Assembly (NCBI GenBank): GCA_035275625.1
Contig: DATEMK010000139.1
Coordinates: 1-31,350, forward strand
DNA: 31,350 bases
Direction of reading: 5' to 3'
Origin: DATEMK01 sp035275625
Lineage (GTDB): Bacteria > Bacteroidota > Bacteroidia > AKYH767-A > OLB10
A program made the translations under genes and the position numbers. Position 1 is the first letter of the stretch. Each line of letters begins with the position of its first letter. The notes under the pieces were generated by a model. The model was not told where the DNA came from and searched no databases. It saw nothing but the letters and a program-made list of their open reading frames with translations. This document shows, in pieces, positions 1-8,528 of the stretch.

Positions 1-2
1 CA

Positions 3-1193
3 TCCATATATTATGCTCCTCCCCCGGAAAGCATGGAAAAAATTTTTAATAAAAAGGTGTGGGAAGAAAAAATAAAAAATTTTGGACAATTATTTCTTAA
101 AAACCCCAATATTGTTACGGGTGATGTAGCGCTGCAGATTAACCGTGAAAGAAAATATTTTGTTTCCACTGAAGGCAGCTCAGTGGTGCAAAATCAAACT
201 TATTGCCAGCTGATCATTGTGGGCAGTATCCGCGCGGAAGACGGAGATGTCTTACCGTTATATAAAACATATTTTGTTTTTTCTCCTGCCGAGATTCCTC
301 CTGACGAAGTCATTATCAATGATATTAATTCAATGATCGCAAAACTGGAGCAGCTGCGCAATGCCCCTTTAGCAGAGCCTTATACAGGGCCAGCGATTCT
401 GAATGCACGAACTTCAGGCGTTTTTTTTCATGAAATATTCGGACACCGGATAGAGGGACACCGTTTGAAAAATGAATCGGATGCGCAAACCTTTGCAGAC
501 AAAGTAAACGAACAGGTCTTGCCCAAAACACTTAATGTAATTTTCGATCCTACTGTTTTAACTTACGGGAAATATTCTTTAAACGGTTTTTATCTTTATG
601 ATGATGAGGGTGTAAAAAGCCATAAAGTGGAAGTGGTGGAAAAAGGAATTTTGAAAAATTTCTTAATGTCAAGAACTCCGCTAAACGGATTCTTAAATTC
701 AAACGGACATGGAAGAACTTCTGCTGCAGGGACACCGGTTGCACGGCAATCAAATATGTTTATAGAAACGTCCGACCCGTCTTCTGATGCTGACTTACGC
801 AAAATGCTGATTAAGGAATGCAAGAAGCAAAAAAAGGAATACGGATATATGTTTGAAGATGTGACAGGCGGTTATACAACCACTGACAGAAGATCTCCGA
901 ATGCATTTAATATTTTCCCGACAGAAGTTTATCGCGTTTATACGGACGGACGCCCTGATGAATTGGTACGCGGGGTTGATTTAATAGGAACTCCTTTATC
1001 TATGTTTGCTGAAATAAAAGCTGCCGGAGAGAACAAGGAAATTTTTGCAGGAATATGCGGGGCTGAATCCGGTGGCGTACCCGTGACTGCCATATCACCT
1101 GCCATTTTTGTAAAGCGGATAGAAACACAAAGAAAATCTAAAAGTAATCTTGAACCACCTATATTGGAAAGACCTGCTTCGCCTGATAAATAA
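3..1193 (+). CDS. TldD-family metallopeptidase, 5' end cut by window
   Basis: This is the C-terminal two thirds or so of a TldD/PmbA-family metalloprotease. The first ATG is at 33, but the frame stays open to the window edge with no stop and family members are usually longer (about 450-550 residues), so the true start is probably outside. Counting from the ATG at 33, an HExxxH metal site reads HEIFGHRIEGH (H133, E134, H138), and the later Cys expected as the third metal ligand is C342 in GICGAESGGVPVT. In E. coli TldD and TldE form a heterodimer that trims peptides and unfolded proteins, and only TldD carries the metal. The next gene, 22 bases downstream on the same strand, is a family member without the metal site, so the two probably make such a pair. 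Family is sure; substrate is unknown. Confidence 0.9.
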   Translation, partial: SIYYAPPPESMEKIFNKKVWEEKIKNFGQLFLKNPNIVTGDVALQINRERKYFVSTEGSSVVQNQTYCQLIIVGSIRAEDGDVLPLYKTYFVFSPAEIPPDEVIINDINSMIAKLEQLRNAPLAEPYTGPAILNARTSGVFFHEIFGHRIEGHRLKNESDAQTFADKVNEQVLPKTLNVIFDPTVLTYGKYSLNGFYLYDDEGVKSHKVEVVEKGILKNFLMSRTPLNGFLNSNGHGRTSAAGTPVARQSNMFIETSDPSSDADLRKMLIKECKKQKKEYGYMFEDVTGGYTTTDRRSPNAFNIFPTEVYRVYTDGRPDELVRGVDLIGTPLSMFAEIKAAGENKEIFAGICGAESGGVPVTAISPAIFVKRIETQRKSKSNLEPPILERPASPDK

Positions 1194-1215
1194 ATTTCTA
1201 TTGAGAAACCGTCTC

Positions 1216-2940
1216 ATGAACAACTATTTTAAAATCGTTTCAGCTACCGTTATTCTGTTTTTTTCTGTTTTCATGTCTGCCGCACAGAAGAAAGATGATG
1301 TGATCATGAAAGCCATGCAGGATGAATTGAGCAGGTGTATGAACGGTTTAAAATATAAGGAATATGCAAAACCATTTTTTATCGGTTTCAATGTCACTGA
1401 TTCAAAATCTTTAACCATTATTTCAACCTTCGGTGCACTTATCCACTCTTCCGAATCACCGCAAAAAATACGATCCGTACGGGTGCTTGCAGGCGATTAT
1501 GATTTTAATGATGAAAGCCTGGATAATGATATTACCAGCCCTCCTATCTTAAGCGATATTGATATGCCTGATGATGATGACTATTATGGAATAAGACGTT
1601 CATTATGGTCTTCAACCGAGAACGTTTACATAAATGCGTCCAGGCATTTTCAGCGGAACAAGATGAATCTTGCAGAGCAAAAAAAGCCGCTTGAAGAAAT
1701 TCCTCACCGGAGCTTTGCAAAAACGGAGAAAGTGAACCTGGTCATTGACAGCAGCGAAATCAAGTACGATAAAATCAAGCTGGAAAATTATTACCGTGAA
1801 CTTTCGGCAGTATTCAATAAATACGAAGATTTAAGCGGATCAAATGTTATATTCAATTTCAGCGGAGGAAATAATTATTTTGTAAACAGTGAAGGAACGC
1901 GAACTAAAACTCCTTTCAGGCTTGCTTTTTTAGGATTATCAGCGGGCGCTAAAACTGCTGACGGAGATAATTTGCAGGGACAACTGAGCTACTATGCTTC
2001 CGACCCTTCGCAATTGCCCCCGGCAGATAACCTGAAAAAGGATATCAGTGAAATGGTGAAGACGCTTTTTGCAAAACGGAATGCACCTGTTTTTAATGAA
2101 GATTATACAGGACCTGTTTTGATTGAACGAAAAGCGCTGGCTGAATTAATTTCGAATATCCTGTTTTCATACGATGAGGGGCTTATTGTTAATAACAATA
2201 TCAATACGGGCTATGGAATGCAGTACGACCAGGGGGTTTCTCCTGATTTGAAAATCGGAAAAACAATTGTTTCAGAAATGATGACAGTAAAGGCATTGCC
2301 GAAGCTGAAAACATTTAAGGGATCGCCATTGCTGGGTTCATTTGATGCGGATAATGAAGGCGTGATCCCGCCCGATGAATTGACGCTGATTGAAAAAGGG
2401 AAATTAAGAAACCTGCTGAATGACCGGACTATAACAAAACCAGGACAGACGCCTAACGGACACGGGCAGGGACCCGGTGTTATTTCGATCAGTTTTGATA
2501 ATGCTGTGGCCAAGGGAGAATTAAAAAATATGCTGATTAAGGAGGCAAAAAGCGAAGCGCAGGAATATGCATTTATATTGAAATCTGTTACAGAGTCCTC
2601 ATACGGGCAGGGGGATTTTCCGGGCGGTGCCGAAGACGATTTCTCTTCTTTGCAGCTTGATCTTTACCGGGTTTCATTGGCTGACGGAAGCGAAGAATTG
2701 GTGAGATCGGCAAACTTGAAATCCGTTAGCATGAAAATTTTTAAGAAGATTATTGCCGCTTCAAATGAAACTTTTGTTGAACATACAGTGCACACTGGTG
2801 CAGGCGGACAGCATGCTTTATCACTCATTTTACCGGGAGCTATACTGTTTAAAGAACTTGAAATATCCGGCTCTGAAACCCCATTTCATAAGGAGAATAT
2901 TTTTGTTGAGAGCCCTCTTAAAAAGAATACGGCCAAATAA
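1216..2940 (+). CDS. TldE/PmbA-like protein without metal site, predicted exported
   Basis: A 574-residue protein of the TldD/PmbA family. I place the start at the ATG at 1216, because a classical signal peptide begins there (NNYFKIVSATVILFFSVFMSAAQ, cleavage after SAAQ or so) while the longer frame from 1150 overlaps the upstream gene and adds no signal. Where the upstream partner has HEIFGH, this one reads ELISNILF after GPVLIERKA, and the region matching the partner's Cys ligand reads HTGAGGQHA; both metal ligands are therefore missing. That fits the non-metal TldE subunit of a TldD/TldE pair. It follows the partner gene by 22 bases and is probably cotranscribed. The export signal is an inference; the partner's N-terminus lies outside the window, so its location cannot be checked here. 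Confidence 0.85.
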   Translation: MNNYFKIVSATVILFFSVFMSAAQKKDDVIMKAMQDELSRCMNGLKYKEYAKPFFIGFNVTDSKSLTIISTFGALIHSSESPQKIRSVRVLAGDYDFNDESLDNDITSPPILSDIDMPDDDDYYGIRRSLWSSTENVYINASRHFQRNKMNLAEQKKPLEEIPHRSFAKTEKVNLVIDSSEIKYDKIKLENYYRELSAVFNKYEDLSGSNVIFNFSGGNNYFVNSEGTRTKTPFRLAFLGLSAGAKTADGDNLQGQLSYYASDPSQLPPADNLKKDISEMVKTLFAKRNAPVFNEDYTGPVLIERKALAELISNILFSYDEGLIVNNNINTGYGMQYDQGVSPDLKIGKTIVSEMMTVKALPKLKTFKGSPLLGSFDADNEGVIPPDELTLIEKGKLRNLLNDRTITKPGQTPNGHGQGPGVISISFDNAVAKGELKNMLIKEAKSEAQEYAFILKSVTESSYGQGDFPGGAEDDFSSLQLDLYRVSLADGSEELVRSANLKSVSMKIFKKIIAASNETFVEHTVHTGAGGQHALSLILPGAILFKELEISGSETPFHKENIFVESPLKKNTAK

Positions 2941-3127
2941 TATTGCCTGAATCCTGATTTCTACGAGGACCAGTGGAGAAATTGCTGCCTGGCAGGAATC
3001 GGATTTCACGTGCTTTTTTGTAATCAATATGTAAAAATATTTTTTGCGGGGGTTATTGGAAGCAAAGTTGCCATACTGTTTTATGGAAAAGCTGCGTTTA
3101 AGCATCATACTATAAAACTTTAAACCT

Positions 3128-4096
3128 ATGGAAAACTTACTTATTTCAATTCCTGAACCCTGTCATGAAGACTGGGGTAAGATGACTCCCGAAGAACGGG
3201 GACGATTTTGCGGCAAGTGCAGTAAAACAGTTTTTGATTTTTCCAATAAAACCAATAGTGAGATACAACAATATCTAAATACGCACCAGGATAAAAAACT
3301 GTGCGGACGTTTCAGAAATGACCAGTTAATCCACCCTGTAACACTTCAACTGCCGGTGCTGAAACCTTACCGCATATGGTCACCTTTGCAGGTATTTGCA
3401 ATGGCTGTATTACTTGCATTCGGCACTTCGTTGTTTTCCTGCACCACTCCCCAGGGACAAACTGTCGGGAAAATAAACATTAAAGATGCTGACATACTGA
3501 AAGAAAAAACCTCTCCTGCTTCCAGTACTGAAGAATTCGCAACTACAGGAATTATTGCTTTTTGTGCAGATCCTGAACCGGCAGAACAGCATATTAAAGG
3601 AGATACTATAATCAGCAAAGTGGCTGCGGGTGAAGTTTCTTTTGACCCGGACACTATTTTTAAAACGTTACCTGTTGTGGAAATAGAAGCATCAGTAGTT
3701 CCCCTGGTAGATTCTTATTTTACCGGGCTAATCATGGTTGAAACAAAAACAACTGACGCTCCGGTAAGCATTGAGCAGGATAGTAATGTAACCGTGGAAA
3801 ACAGGAAAAATGACATGCCGGTTCCCGGGGATGATTTCAACAGCCACGTATATCCTAATCCCACAAACGGATTGCTGAATGTTGATATAAGCACAGGGAA
3901 GGCAGATTTTGTTAAAGCGGATTTGTATGACGCTTCCGGGAGATATGTTGGTAACCTCTTCACCAAACAGGCCGTGCAACCGGGCCTGAACAGCCTGCAG
4001 TCAGATATGAGCGGTTATCCGCCCGGAATTTATTTATTAAAACTTTTACGCGGGAATAAAACCATAACCGAAAAAGTGGTGCTTGAAAAAAGATAG
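3128..4096 (+). CDS. Cys-motif N-domain / membrane segment / T9SS sorting-domain protein
   Basis: A 322-residue protein of unknown function with an odd build. Residues 1-65 form a small domain with four cysteines (C12 in IPEPCHEDW, C28 and C31 in RFCGKCSKTV, C59 in KLCGRF), a pattern that may bind a metal; I have seen this type of N-terminus in other Bacteroidota proteins but do not know its role. Residues about 86-104 are hydrophobic (LQVFAMAVLLAFGTSLFS) followed by C105, which weakly resembles a lipobox (LFSC) but lies far from the N-terminus. A long linker with many acidic and Thr/Val residues follows. Residues about 240-322 are a type A T9SS sorting domain (YPNPTNG ... GIYLLKL). There is no N-terminal signal peptide, so the small domain would stay in the cytoplasm if the hydrophobic segment is a membrane anchor. 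No obvious operon partner. Confidence 0.8.
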   Translation: MENLLISIPEPCHEDWGKMTPEERGRFCGKCSKTVFDFSNKTNSEIQQYLNTHQDKKLCGRFRNDQLIHPVTLQLPVLKPYRIWSPLQVFAMAVLLAFGTSLFSCTTPQGQTVGKINIKDADILKEKTSPASSTEEFATTGIIAFCADPEPAEQHIKGDTIISKVAAGEVSFDPDTIFKTLPVVEIEASVVPLVDSYFTGLIMVETKTTDAPVSIEQDSNVTVENRKNDMPVPGDDFNSHVYPNPTNGLLNVDISTGKADFVKADLYDASGRYVGNLFTKQAVQPGLNSLQSDMSGYPPGIYLLKLLRGNKTITEKVVLEKR

Positions 4097-4259
4097 TTTA
4101 TTTCTCTCATTAGAAGCAAATAAAGCTTCTGAAAAAACAAAAGCAAAGACCTGGACTTAAAAACTTTATTTTCGTTGCCGAACATCCTCTTCCCTCACAC
4201 ATAGACAACCCGTCAGACGAGGAAATTTTGCTTAAAACTTTGTTTGCATCAGCCAATTT

Positions 4260-4283
4260 ACCGTTTGTGCGGACACAAACGGT
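4260..4283. repeat. Perfect 10 bp stem hairpin, part of it repeated inverted at 8701
   Basis: ACCGTTTGTG, a four-base loop CGGA, then CACAAACGGT. The 19 bases at 4271-4289 (right arm plus flank) occur again exactly, in reverse complement, at 8701-8719. Confidence 0.8.
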
Positions 4284-4503
4284 GGCGAAATTAATATTTC
4301 GTCCCTGACGGGACGTTCAAAGCAAATCGTCTTTTTGGTTTCCTACCAATATTAAATCCCTACGGGATTAGCTTCACAGTGCCGTAGGCATCCCGATAAA
4401 TCGGGAGTAATAGCAGTTTGATTGCCAATTCAGAAGTCCCGTCAGGGAAGAAATATATTTTATTTATCAGAGAGGATAATTGCTTTTCGGACACCCTTGT
4501 TAA

Positions 4504-4739
4504 GCAGTTCCTGCCAGGTTACCTGAATAATGTCTTTTGATTTTATAAAACCTTACCGGTGCTTCCCCGATAAATCGGGGCAGGCTGCGACCTGCCAGGA
4601 TGCAGGGTTCATTGAATTTAATTTAATGTTTCTCAAATCCTGACAGGTTACGCAGTTCCTGTCAGGTTGCTCGAATAATATCTTTTTTGATTTTTAAAGC
4701 CTTACAGGTGCTACGCGACATGGCAGGATGTGGGGTTCA
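4504..4739. repeat. Diverged direct duplication (4504-4611 and 4652-4739)
   Basis: Both copies begin GCAGTTCCTG(C/T)CAGGTT, continue with a GAATAAT(G/A)TCTTTT tract and a CCTTAC(C/A)GGTGCT stretch, and end in CAGGATG...GGGTTC. The first copy carries about 20 extra bases, which include the CCCCGAT-aa-ATCGGGG palindrome. Its 3' part (4578-4594) also recurs exactly at 6629-6645. Confidence 0.65.
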
Positions 4740-4784
4740 GAATTCGCGGTTGTTGTTTGCAAATTAATTTATGGTTTTAATATA

Positions 4785-4792
4785 TATATTTG
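4785..4792 (+). promoter_or_regulatory. Candidate Bacteroidota -7 box (TATATTTG)
   Basis: It matches the TAnnTTTG consensus, 67 bases before the TTG start at 4860. A TTTG at 4756-4759 lies 25 bases upstream, a longer spacer than usual, so the -33 part is weak. Confidence 0.4.
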
Positions 4793-4859
4793 AACTTAAA
4801 TCTTTTATGTTTTTACTTGAAAATTAAAACCTGTTTCAATAATTCAGAAAACTAATACT

Positions 4860-6620
4860 TTGAAAAAAATTACTATTGTCCTGCTGATTGTATCCTCAAT
4901 GCAGTTCTCATTTGCACAATACGGACAAAAGGCATATCGTATTGACAATATTAACTTTACCAATTTTCAGAAAGGAATTATTTCCGATAAAAATAATTTT
5001 AATGGCCAACCTTTCTATGTGGCTACGGGCTATGGAGGTTTATATGCCGGATCAATTTTCAAACCTTTTTTTGTAAAGACACTTTTTAGTGGTTACAACG
5101 TGAATAAAATCTTGTATACGATTAAAAAAAATGGAACAGATGTGCCTGCTTACAGCAATGCAATTGCCGAGGCTCCGTCCAAATATGTTCTTGCAGGTAA
5201 TCTTAAACATCCGTCACCGCTCTTCAGCCACGGACGGGATATATTAATAATAAAAACGGATAAGAATGGTGTTCCTTCAACACCTGTGCACCACATCGCG
5301 CTGGATACCATATCAGATGAAGCTTACTGCATTATAAACTCCAAAAAGAACGACACTAAATTTTATACTTGTGGCTATACCTTAAGTGATTCATTAGGAA
5401 CAGTTCAAAATGAGCTATACCGTCCGTTTATAATGAAGCACAATGCAACCGGAAGCGTGGTCAATTGGGTCCGATATTTCAAGCTGCCTTGCTACCAGGG
5501 TTCTCAGCCAAATTCTTCAGTAGCTTATTCTGTAGTTGAAGATTCTGCCACAGGTAATGTTTGCATAGCGGGAAGTATTTCCGGAAGTTGTGGCGGTGCA
5601 TTTCTTGCAAAATTCACACAAGCGGGAAATTTGGAATGGCTGTATATTTATTCTGCTCTGAATAGTTTAAGTTTTTTTTCAATAAAACCGACTGAAATCC
5701 CCCGGGAATATATTATTACCGGAGCCTGCGTTACTCCGGCTGGAGGGGGTTATAAAAATCTGCTTTTCCGCGTAAATACATCCGGCACAGAGCCTGTTAC
5801 TATTTTCGCAAAGGCTCTTGGCGCATCCAACCCGGATATTAGCCAGGTTTTCGGGTATGACGTATGCACACGGGTGAAAGGACAGGTGATTGAATATTAC
5901 GTTTCCGGAAGAACGGACAGATATTATCCATGGGGCAGCGAAGGGCATATTTATAAATGCGATGCATCAGGCGATCCTGTCCAATACATGCGTTATAAAA
6001 ATGACACCGCTCATAAGCATAAATATATCTATCTGAAATCTATTGACTGGATTGATTCAGGCCCTTACCAGGGATTAGCCGGTTTTGGCTATTATCTGAA
6101 ACATCACGGTCCAGGTACACCTTTGATCGGGGTTGGCTGGTTAGTAAAATCTTATTTTAACCTGGTTGACGGATGCAATGAAACGGAGGATTCTGCAACA
6201 GTGGAGACAATGGTACTGAATAAATGGGAATATATTCCTGACATGTATACCAATTATACTATTGATACCTGCGGAGTTACCTGGACGAACGGGATGGCTG
6301 AAGAATTTTGCTGGGAAACAACAGTAGCAGGAGGAACCAATTCAACAGATGAATTATCGGCCGGTTTAACAGGTAATTCTCAAATCCATTTTTATCCTAA
6401 TCCGGCTTCCGGGGATATTTATTTTAACCTTGCACATTGTAACAGCAAGATTCATTTGACAGTCATTAATTTTCTCGGGCAGCAAGTAGCTGACAAAATA
6501 ATTGATACGAATGAAGCAGGTATATATTCAATGAATGTTTCATTGCTAAAAACCGGAATTTACAAAGTTATGCTGGTGAATGACTCAAATATAAGTACCG
6601 GTACATTTTTGAAGGAATAA
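4860..6620 (+). CDS. Secreted T9SS cargo protein, beta-propeller-like, TTG start
   Basis: A 586-residue exported protein of unknown function. The start is a TTG: a signal peptide begins exactly there (KKITIVLLIVSSMQFSFAQ), and no ATG or GTG occurs in frame between it and the in-frame stop at 4818. The middle part has repeated segments of the kind GNVCIAGS...GGAFLAKF...GNLEWLY, similar in style to SBBP-type beta-propeller blades in the convergent neighbour at 6726-8528, though less regular. Residues about 507-586 form a type A T9SS sorting domain (FYPNPASGD ... TGIYKVMLVND). It is expected to be carried across the outer membrane and released or anchored at the surface. No enzyme motif is visible. 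Confidence 0.85.
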   Translation: MKKITIVLLIVSSMQFSFAQYGQKAYRIDNINFTNFQKGIISDKNNFNGQPFYVATGYGGLYAGSIFKPFFVKTLFSGYNVNKILYTIKKNGTDVPAYSNAIAEAPSKYVLAGNLKHPSPLFSHGRDILIIKTDKNGVPSTPVHHIALDTISDEAYCIINSKKNDTKFYTCGYTLSDSLGTVQNELYRPFIMKHNATGSVVNWVRYFKLPCYQGSQPNSSVAYSVVEDSATGNVCIAGSISGSCGGAFLAKFTQAGNLEWLYIYSALNSLSFFSIKPTEIPREYIITGACVTPAGGGYKNLLFRVNTSGTEPVTIFAKALGASNPDISQVFGYDVCTRVKGQVIEYYVSGRTDRYYPWGSEGHIYKCDASGDPVQYMRYKNDTAHKHKYIYLKSIDWIDSGPYQGLAGFGYYLKHHGPGTPLIGVGWLVKSYFNLVDGCNETEDSATVETMVLNKWEYIPDMYTNYTIDTCGVTWTNGMAEEFCWETTVAGGTNSTDELSAGLTGNSQIHFYPNPASGDIYFNLAHCNSKIHLTVINFLGQQVADKIIDTNEAGIYSMNVSLLKTGIYKVMLVNDSNISTGTFLKE

Positions 6621-6725
6621 AACCTATCGGGCAGGCTGCGACCTGTCAGGATTTGGGTTGCACAAGATTAAAGGCGCAAAAGGGTCACTTAATCAAGAGG
6701 GGTTTCCTCCGATTTCTGCATAGTT
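6621..6725. repeat. Spacer between convergent genes, with copies of two dispersed repeats
   Basis: Bases 6629-6645 repeat 4578-4594 exactly. Bases 6701-6724 (ending TTTCTGCATAGT) match the left part of the elements at 8899-8950 and 9708-9756, so this is a truncated copy. No typical terminator is seen. Confidence 0.65.
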
Positions 6726-8528
6726 TCAATCTCGCTCAATAATTAATTTCCTGCAGTAACTTTTTTCTCCATTCCCGATTGCATCGGGATAAACATACAC
6801 TTTTACAAAATAAATTCCGGAAGAAATATTCCTGCCTGACCGGCAGGCAGGTTTCAGATTGATTTTCTTAATTGATGTTTGGGAAGTGGTTTCAGAATAA
6901 ACTTTTTCTCCAAATAAATTATACACATCAATATTTTGTATTGGAACTTGAAAAGAAGAAACGTTGAATTCACCATTGGAGGGATTGGGAGAAAGAAGCA
7001 GTTGAATATCATTGTCGAAAAAATATTCATCTATACCAACAACTGCAGATAGTTTGGCTAAGAAAATATCCGATTGCCCGTTACTTGTTAAAGTATCATT
7101 ACCAAAATACATGCTACCCTTAAACCCACCTGTAATATATACGTTACCCGCAGCATTTACTGATAATCCAACTAAGTGTTTTTGCTGAAAGTTACCACCG
7201 GGAGATTTCGCCCAATAAACGTTTCCTGAAGGATTAAATTTGGTAATATATATTCCATATCCATTTGTGTTTAATGTTATACTATCGAATGTCATAGCAT
7301 TACTGTAAGAGGTTCCACCCACATATACATTTCCAGACGCATCGGTTTGAATTCCCTGTGCCCAATCGTTGCCAATACCATTGGCGAAATTTTTTGTCCA
7401 GATCACGTTTCCGGATGAATTAAACTTAACAACAAAAATTTTTGAACTACCTGAAACTGTATCCGTATTAAACAACGTGTCACCATCAAAAACAATAAAA
7501 GGGCTTTCGAATTCCCCGGTGAGATAACAATTTCCACTTGCATCGGCTACAAGATTTTTTCCCCTGTCACGTTTAATGCCGGTCAGGGTAGCTATACCCT
7601 GTTTTGCCCAAACAAAATTGCCTGATGCATCATATTTAGCCACAAAAGGTTCATGATTATCCCACGTTCCACTCTGGTTAGGGTTTATTAAAATTGTTGA
7701 ACCAACGAATAGCAAACTGCTGCTGAAAGCACCTGTCACAAATACGTTTGAGTTATTCACCGCAATATCTGTGGCATAATCCTGCCGTTGCCCTCCAATG
7801 TTTTTAGCCCAAATAAAATTTCCTGCTGAATTGTATTTTGCAATAAAAATATCATTAAGGGGAAAATATCCCGTGTCAAGTGTAAGATTAGTCAGCACGG
7901 TTGAGCCAAAAGTCATGTGAAGGCTATCAAAGGTGCCGACCATGTATAAGTCGCCATTATTTTTGTTTATTGCCAGCTTATTTATAGGAGTAGGTTCATA
8001 ATTTGGCTGTGGAGGATAGGCCCAACCGCCAGCTTTAACACCACTTGTAGTTATTGCCCAAATGATATTGCCGGAAGCATCATACTTGGCTAAGTAATAG
8101 GCGCCTAAACAACAACTGTTATTTGTTAAAGTTATAGTACCAAAAGCTAAAGTAGTAGAGAAATAAATTCCGGTTACATAAATATTGTTAAGCATATCAA
8201 TACCAACCCCTGTTGCCCTGTTATAATTCGCACCCCCAACAGCAATGGTTTGCTTAGCCCAGGTAACATTTCCACTGACATTATACTTCACAATATAAGA
8301 AGTATGTTTTCCTGAATTAGGATTTGTTAAAACGGTACTGCCGAAAGTAATTGTGGGACTATAAAATGCACCCACAACAACAGTATTCCCGGCAGCATCT
8401 TCGGCAACAGACTGTCCCCACTCATAGTCAGTTCCACCATTGCCAGTAGCCCATTCCCAGCCAGGAGATTGTGCTTTTACGTTTGCAACAAATGCAAGCA
8501 TTATATATAATAAAAGTTTAGTTTTCAT
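6726..8528 (-). CDS. Secreted SBBP-repeat beta-propeller protein with T9SS sorting domain
   Basis: I take the ATG at 8528 (600 residues), where a signal peptide starts (KTKLLLYIMLAFVANVKAQ); the longer frame from 8612 adds 28 residues with no signal character. The mature part is a row of blades of the form GN.YVTG.F...TFG...L.N......IF.AKY..SGN..WAK, typical of SBBP repeats, which fold as beta-propellers. Residues about 520-600 are a type A T9SS sorting domain (LSPNPSNGEF ... SGIYFVKV). Two segments in that domain look like in-frame insertions of palindromic DNA: PACRSGR (residues 560-566) and PDAIGNG shortly after. The function is unknown; an extracellular structural or binding role is likely. 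Converges with the gene at 4860-6620. Confidence 0.87.
   Translation of the reverse strand: MKTKLLLYIMLAFVANVKAQSPGWEWATGNGGTDYEWGQSVAEDAAGNTVVVGAFYSPTITFGSTVLTNPNSGKHTSYIVKYNVSGNVTWAKQTIAVGGANYNRATGVGIDMLNNIYVTGIYFSTTLAFGTITLTNNSCCLGAYYLAKYDASGNIIWAITTSGVKAGGWAYPPQPNYEPTPINKLAINKNNGDLYMVGTFDSLHMTFGSTVLTNLTLDTGYFPLNDIFIAKYNSAGNFIWAKNIGGQRQDYATDIAVNNSNVFVTGAFSSSLLFVGSTILINPNQSGTWDNHEPFVAKYDASGNFVWAKQGIATLTGIKRDRGKNLVADASGNCYLTGEFESPFIVFDGDTLFNTDTVSGSSKIFVVKFNSSGNVIWTKNFANGIGNDWAQGIQTDASGNVYVGGTSYSNAMTFDSITLNTNGYGIYITKFNPSGNVYWAKSPGGNFQQKHLVGLSVNAAGNVYITGGFKGSMYFGNDTLTSNGQSDIFLAKLSAVVGIDEYFFDNDIQLLLSPNPSNGEFNVSSFQVPIQNIDVYNLFGEKVYSETTSQTSIKKINLKPACRSGRNISSGIYFVKVYVYPDAIGNGEKSYCRKLIIERD
6773..6789. 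repeat. TCCCGAT-N3-ATCGGGA palindrome inside a coding region
   Basis: TCCCGAT, TGC, ATCGGGA: the same stem as in the spacer palindromes at 4391-4406 and, with one base changed, 4565-4580. On the minus strand it encodes PDAIG between strands of the sorting domain, where family members normally have only a short turn. Confidence 0.65.
6831..6851. repeat. CCTGCCTG-N5-CAGGCAGG palindrome inside a coding region
   Basis: An 8 bp perfect stem with loop ACCGG. It differs by one loop base from the element at 24844-24864, which also lies in the sorting domain of a T9SS gene. Here it is read as PACRSGR; there it is read in another frame. Confidence 0.75.

Larger units (their letters stand above)
4097..4859. 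repeat. Spacer of 763 bases packed with palindromes and duplicated segments
   Basis: No gene is supported here. It holds many short inverted repeats: a 10 bp stem at 4260-4283, CGTCCC-tgac-GGGACG at 4300-4315, AATCCC-tac-GGGATT at 4355-4369, TCCCGAT-aa-ATCGGGA at 4391-4406, CCCCGAT-aa-ATCGGGG at 4565-4580, GGCAGG-N6-CCTGCC at 4579-4596 and CCTGACAGG-N10-CCTGTCAGG at 4639-4666. Several recur elsewhere in the window. This looks like a mosaic of small palindromic repeat units of the REP kind. Confidence 0.75.

Noticed and set aside
2830..3108. Minus-strand gene of about 92 codons after the TldE-like gene
   Set aside because: Mostly overlaps the end of a well-supported gene; composition and sequence look random.
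4107..4138. Terminator after the gene at 3128-4096
   Set aside because: AGAAGC/GCTTCT is a short stem and is followed by A, not T, on the needed strand.
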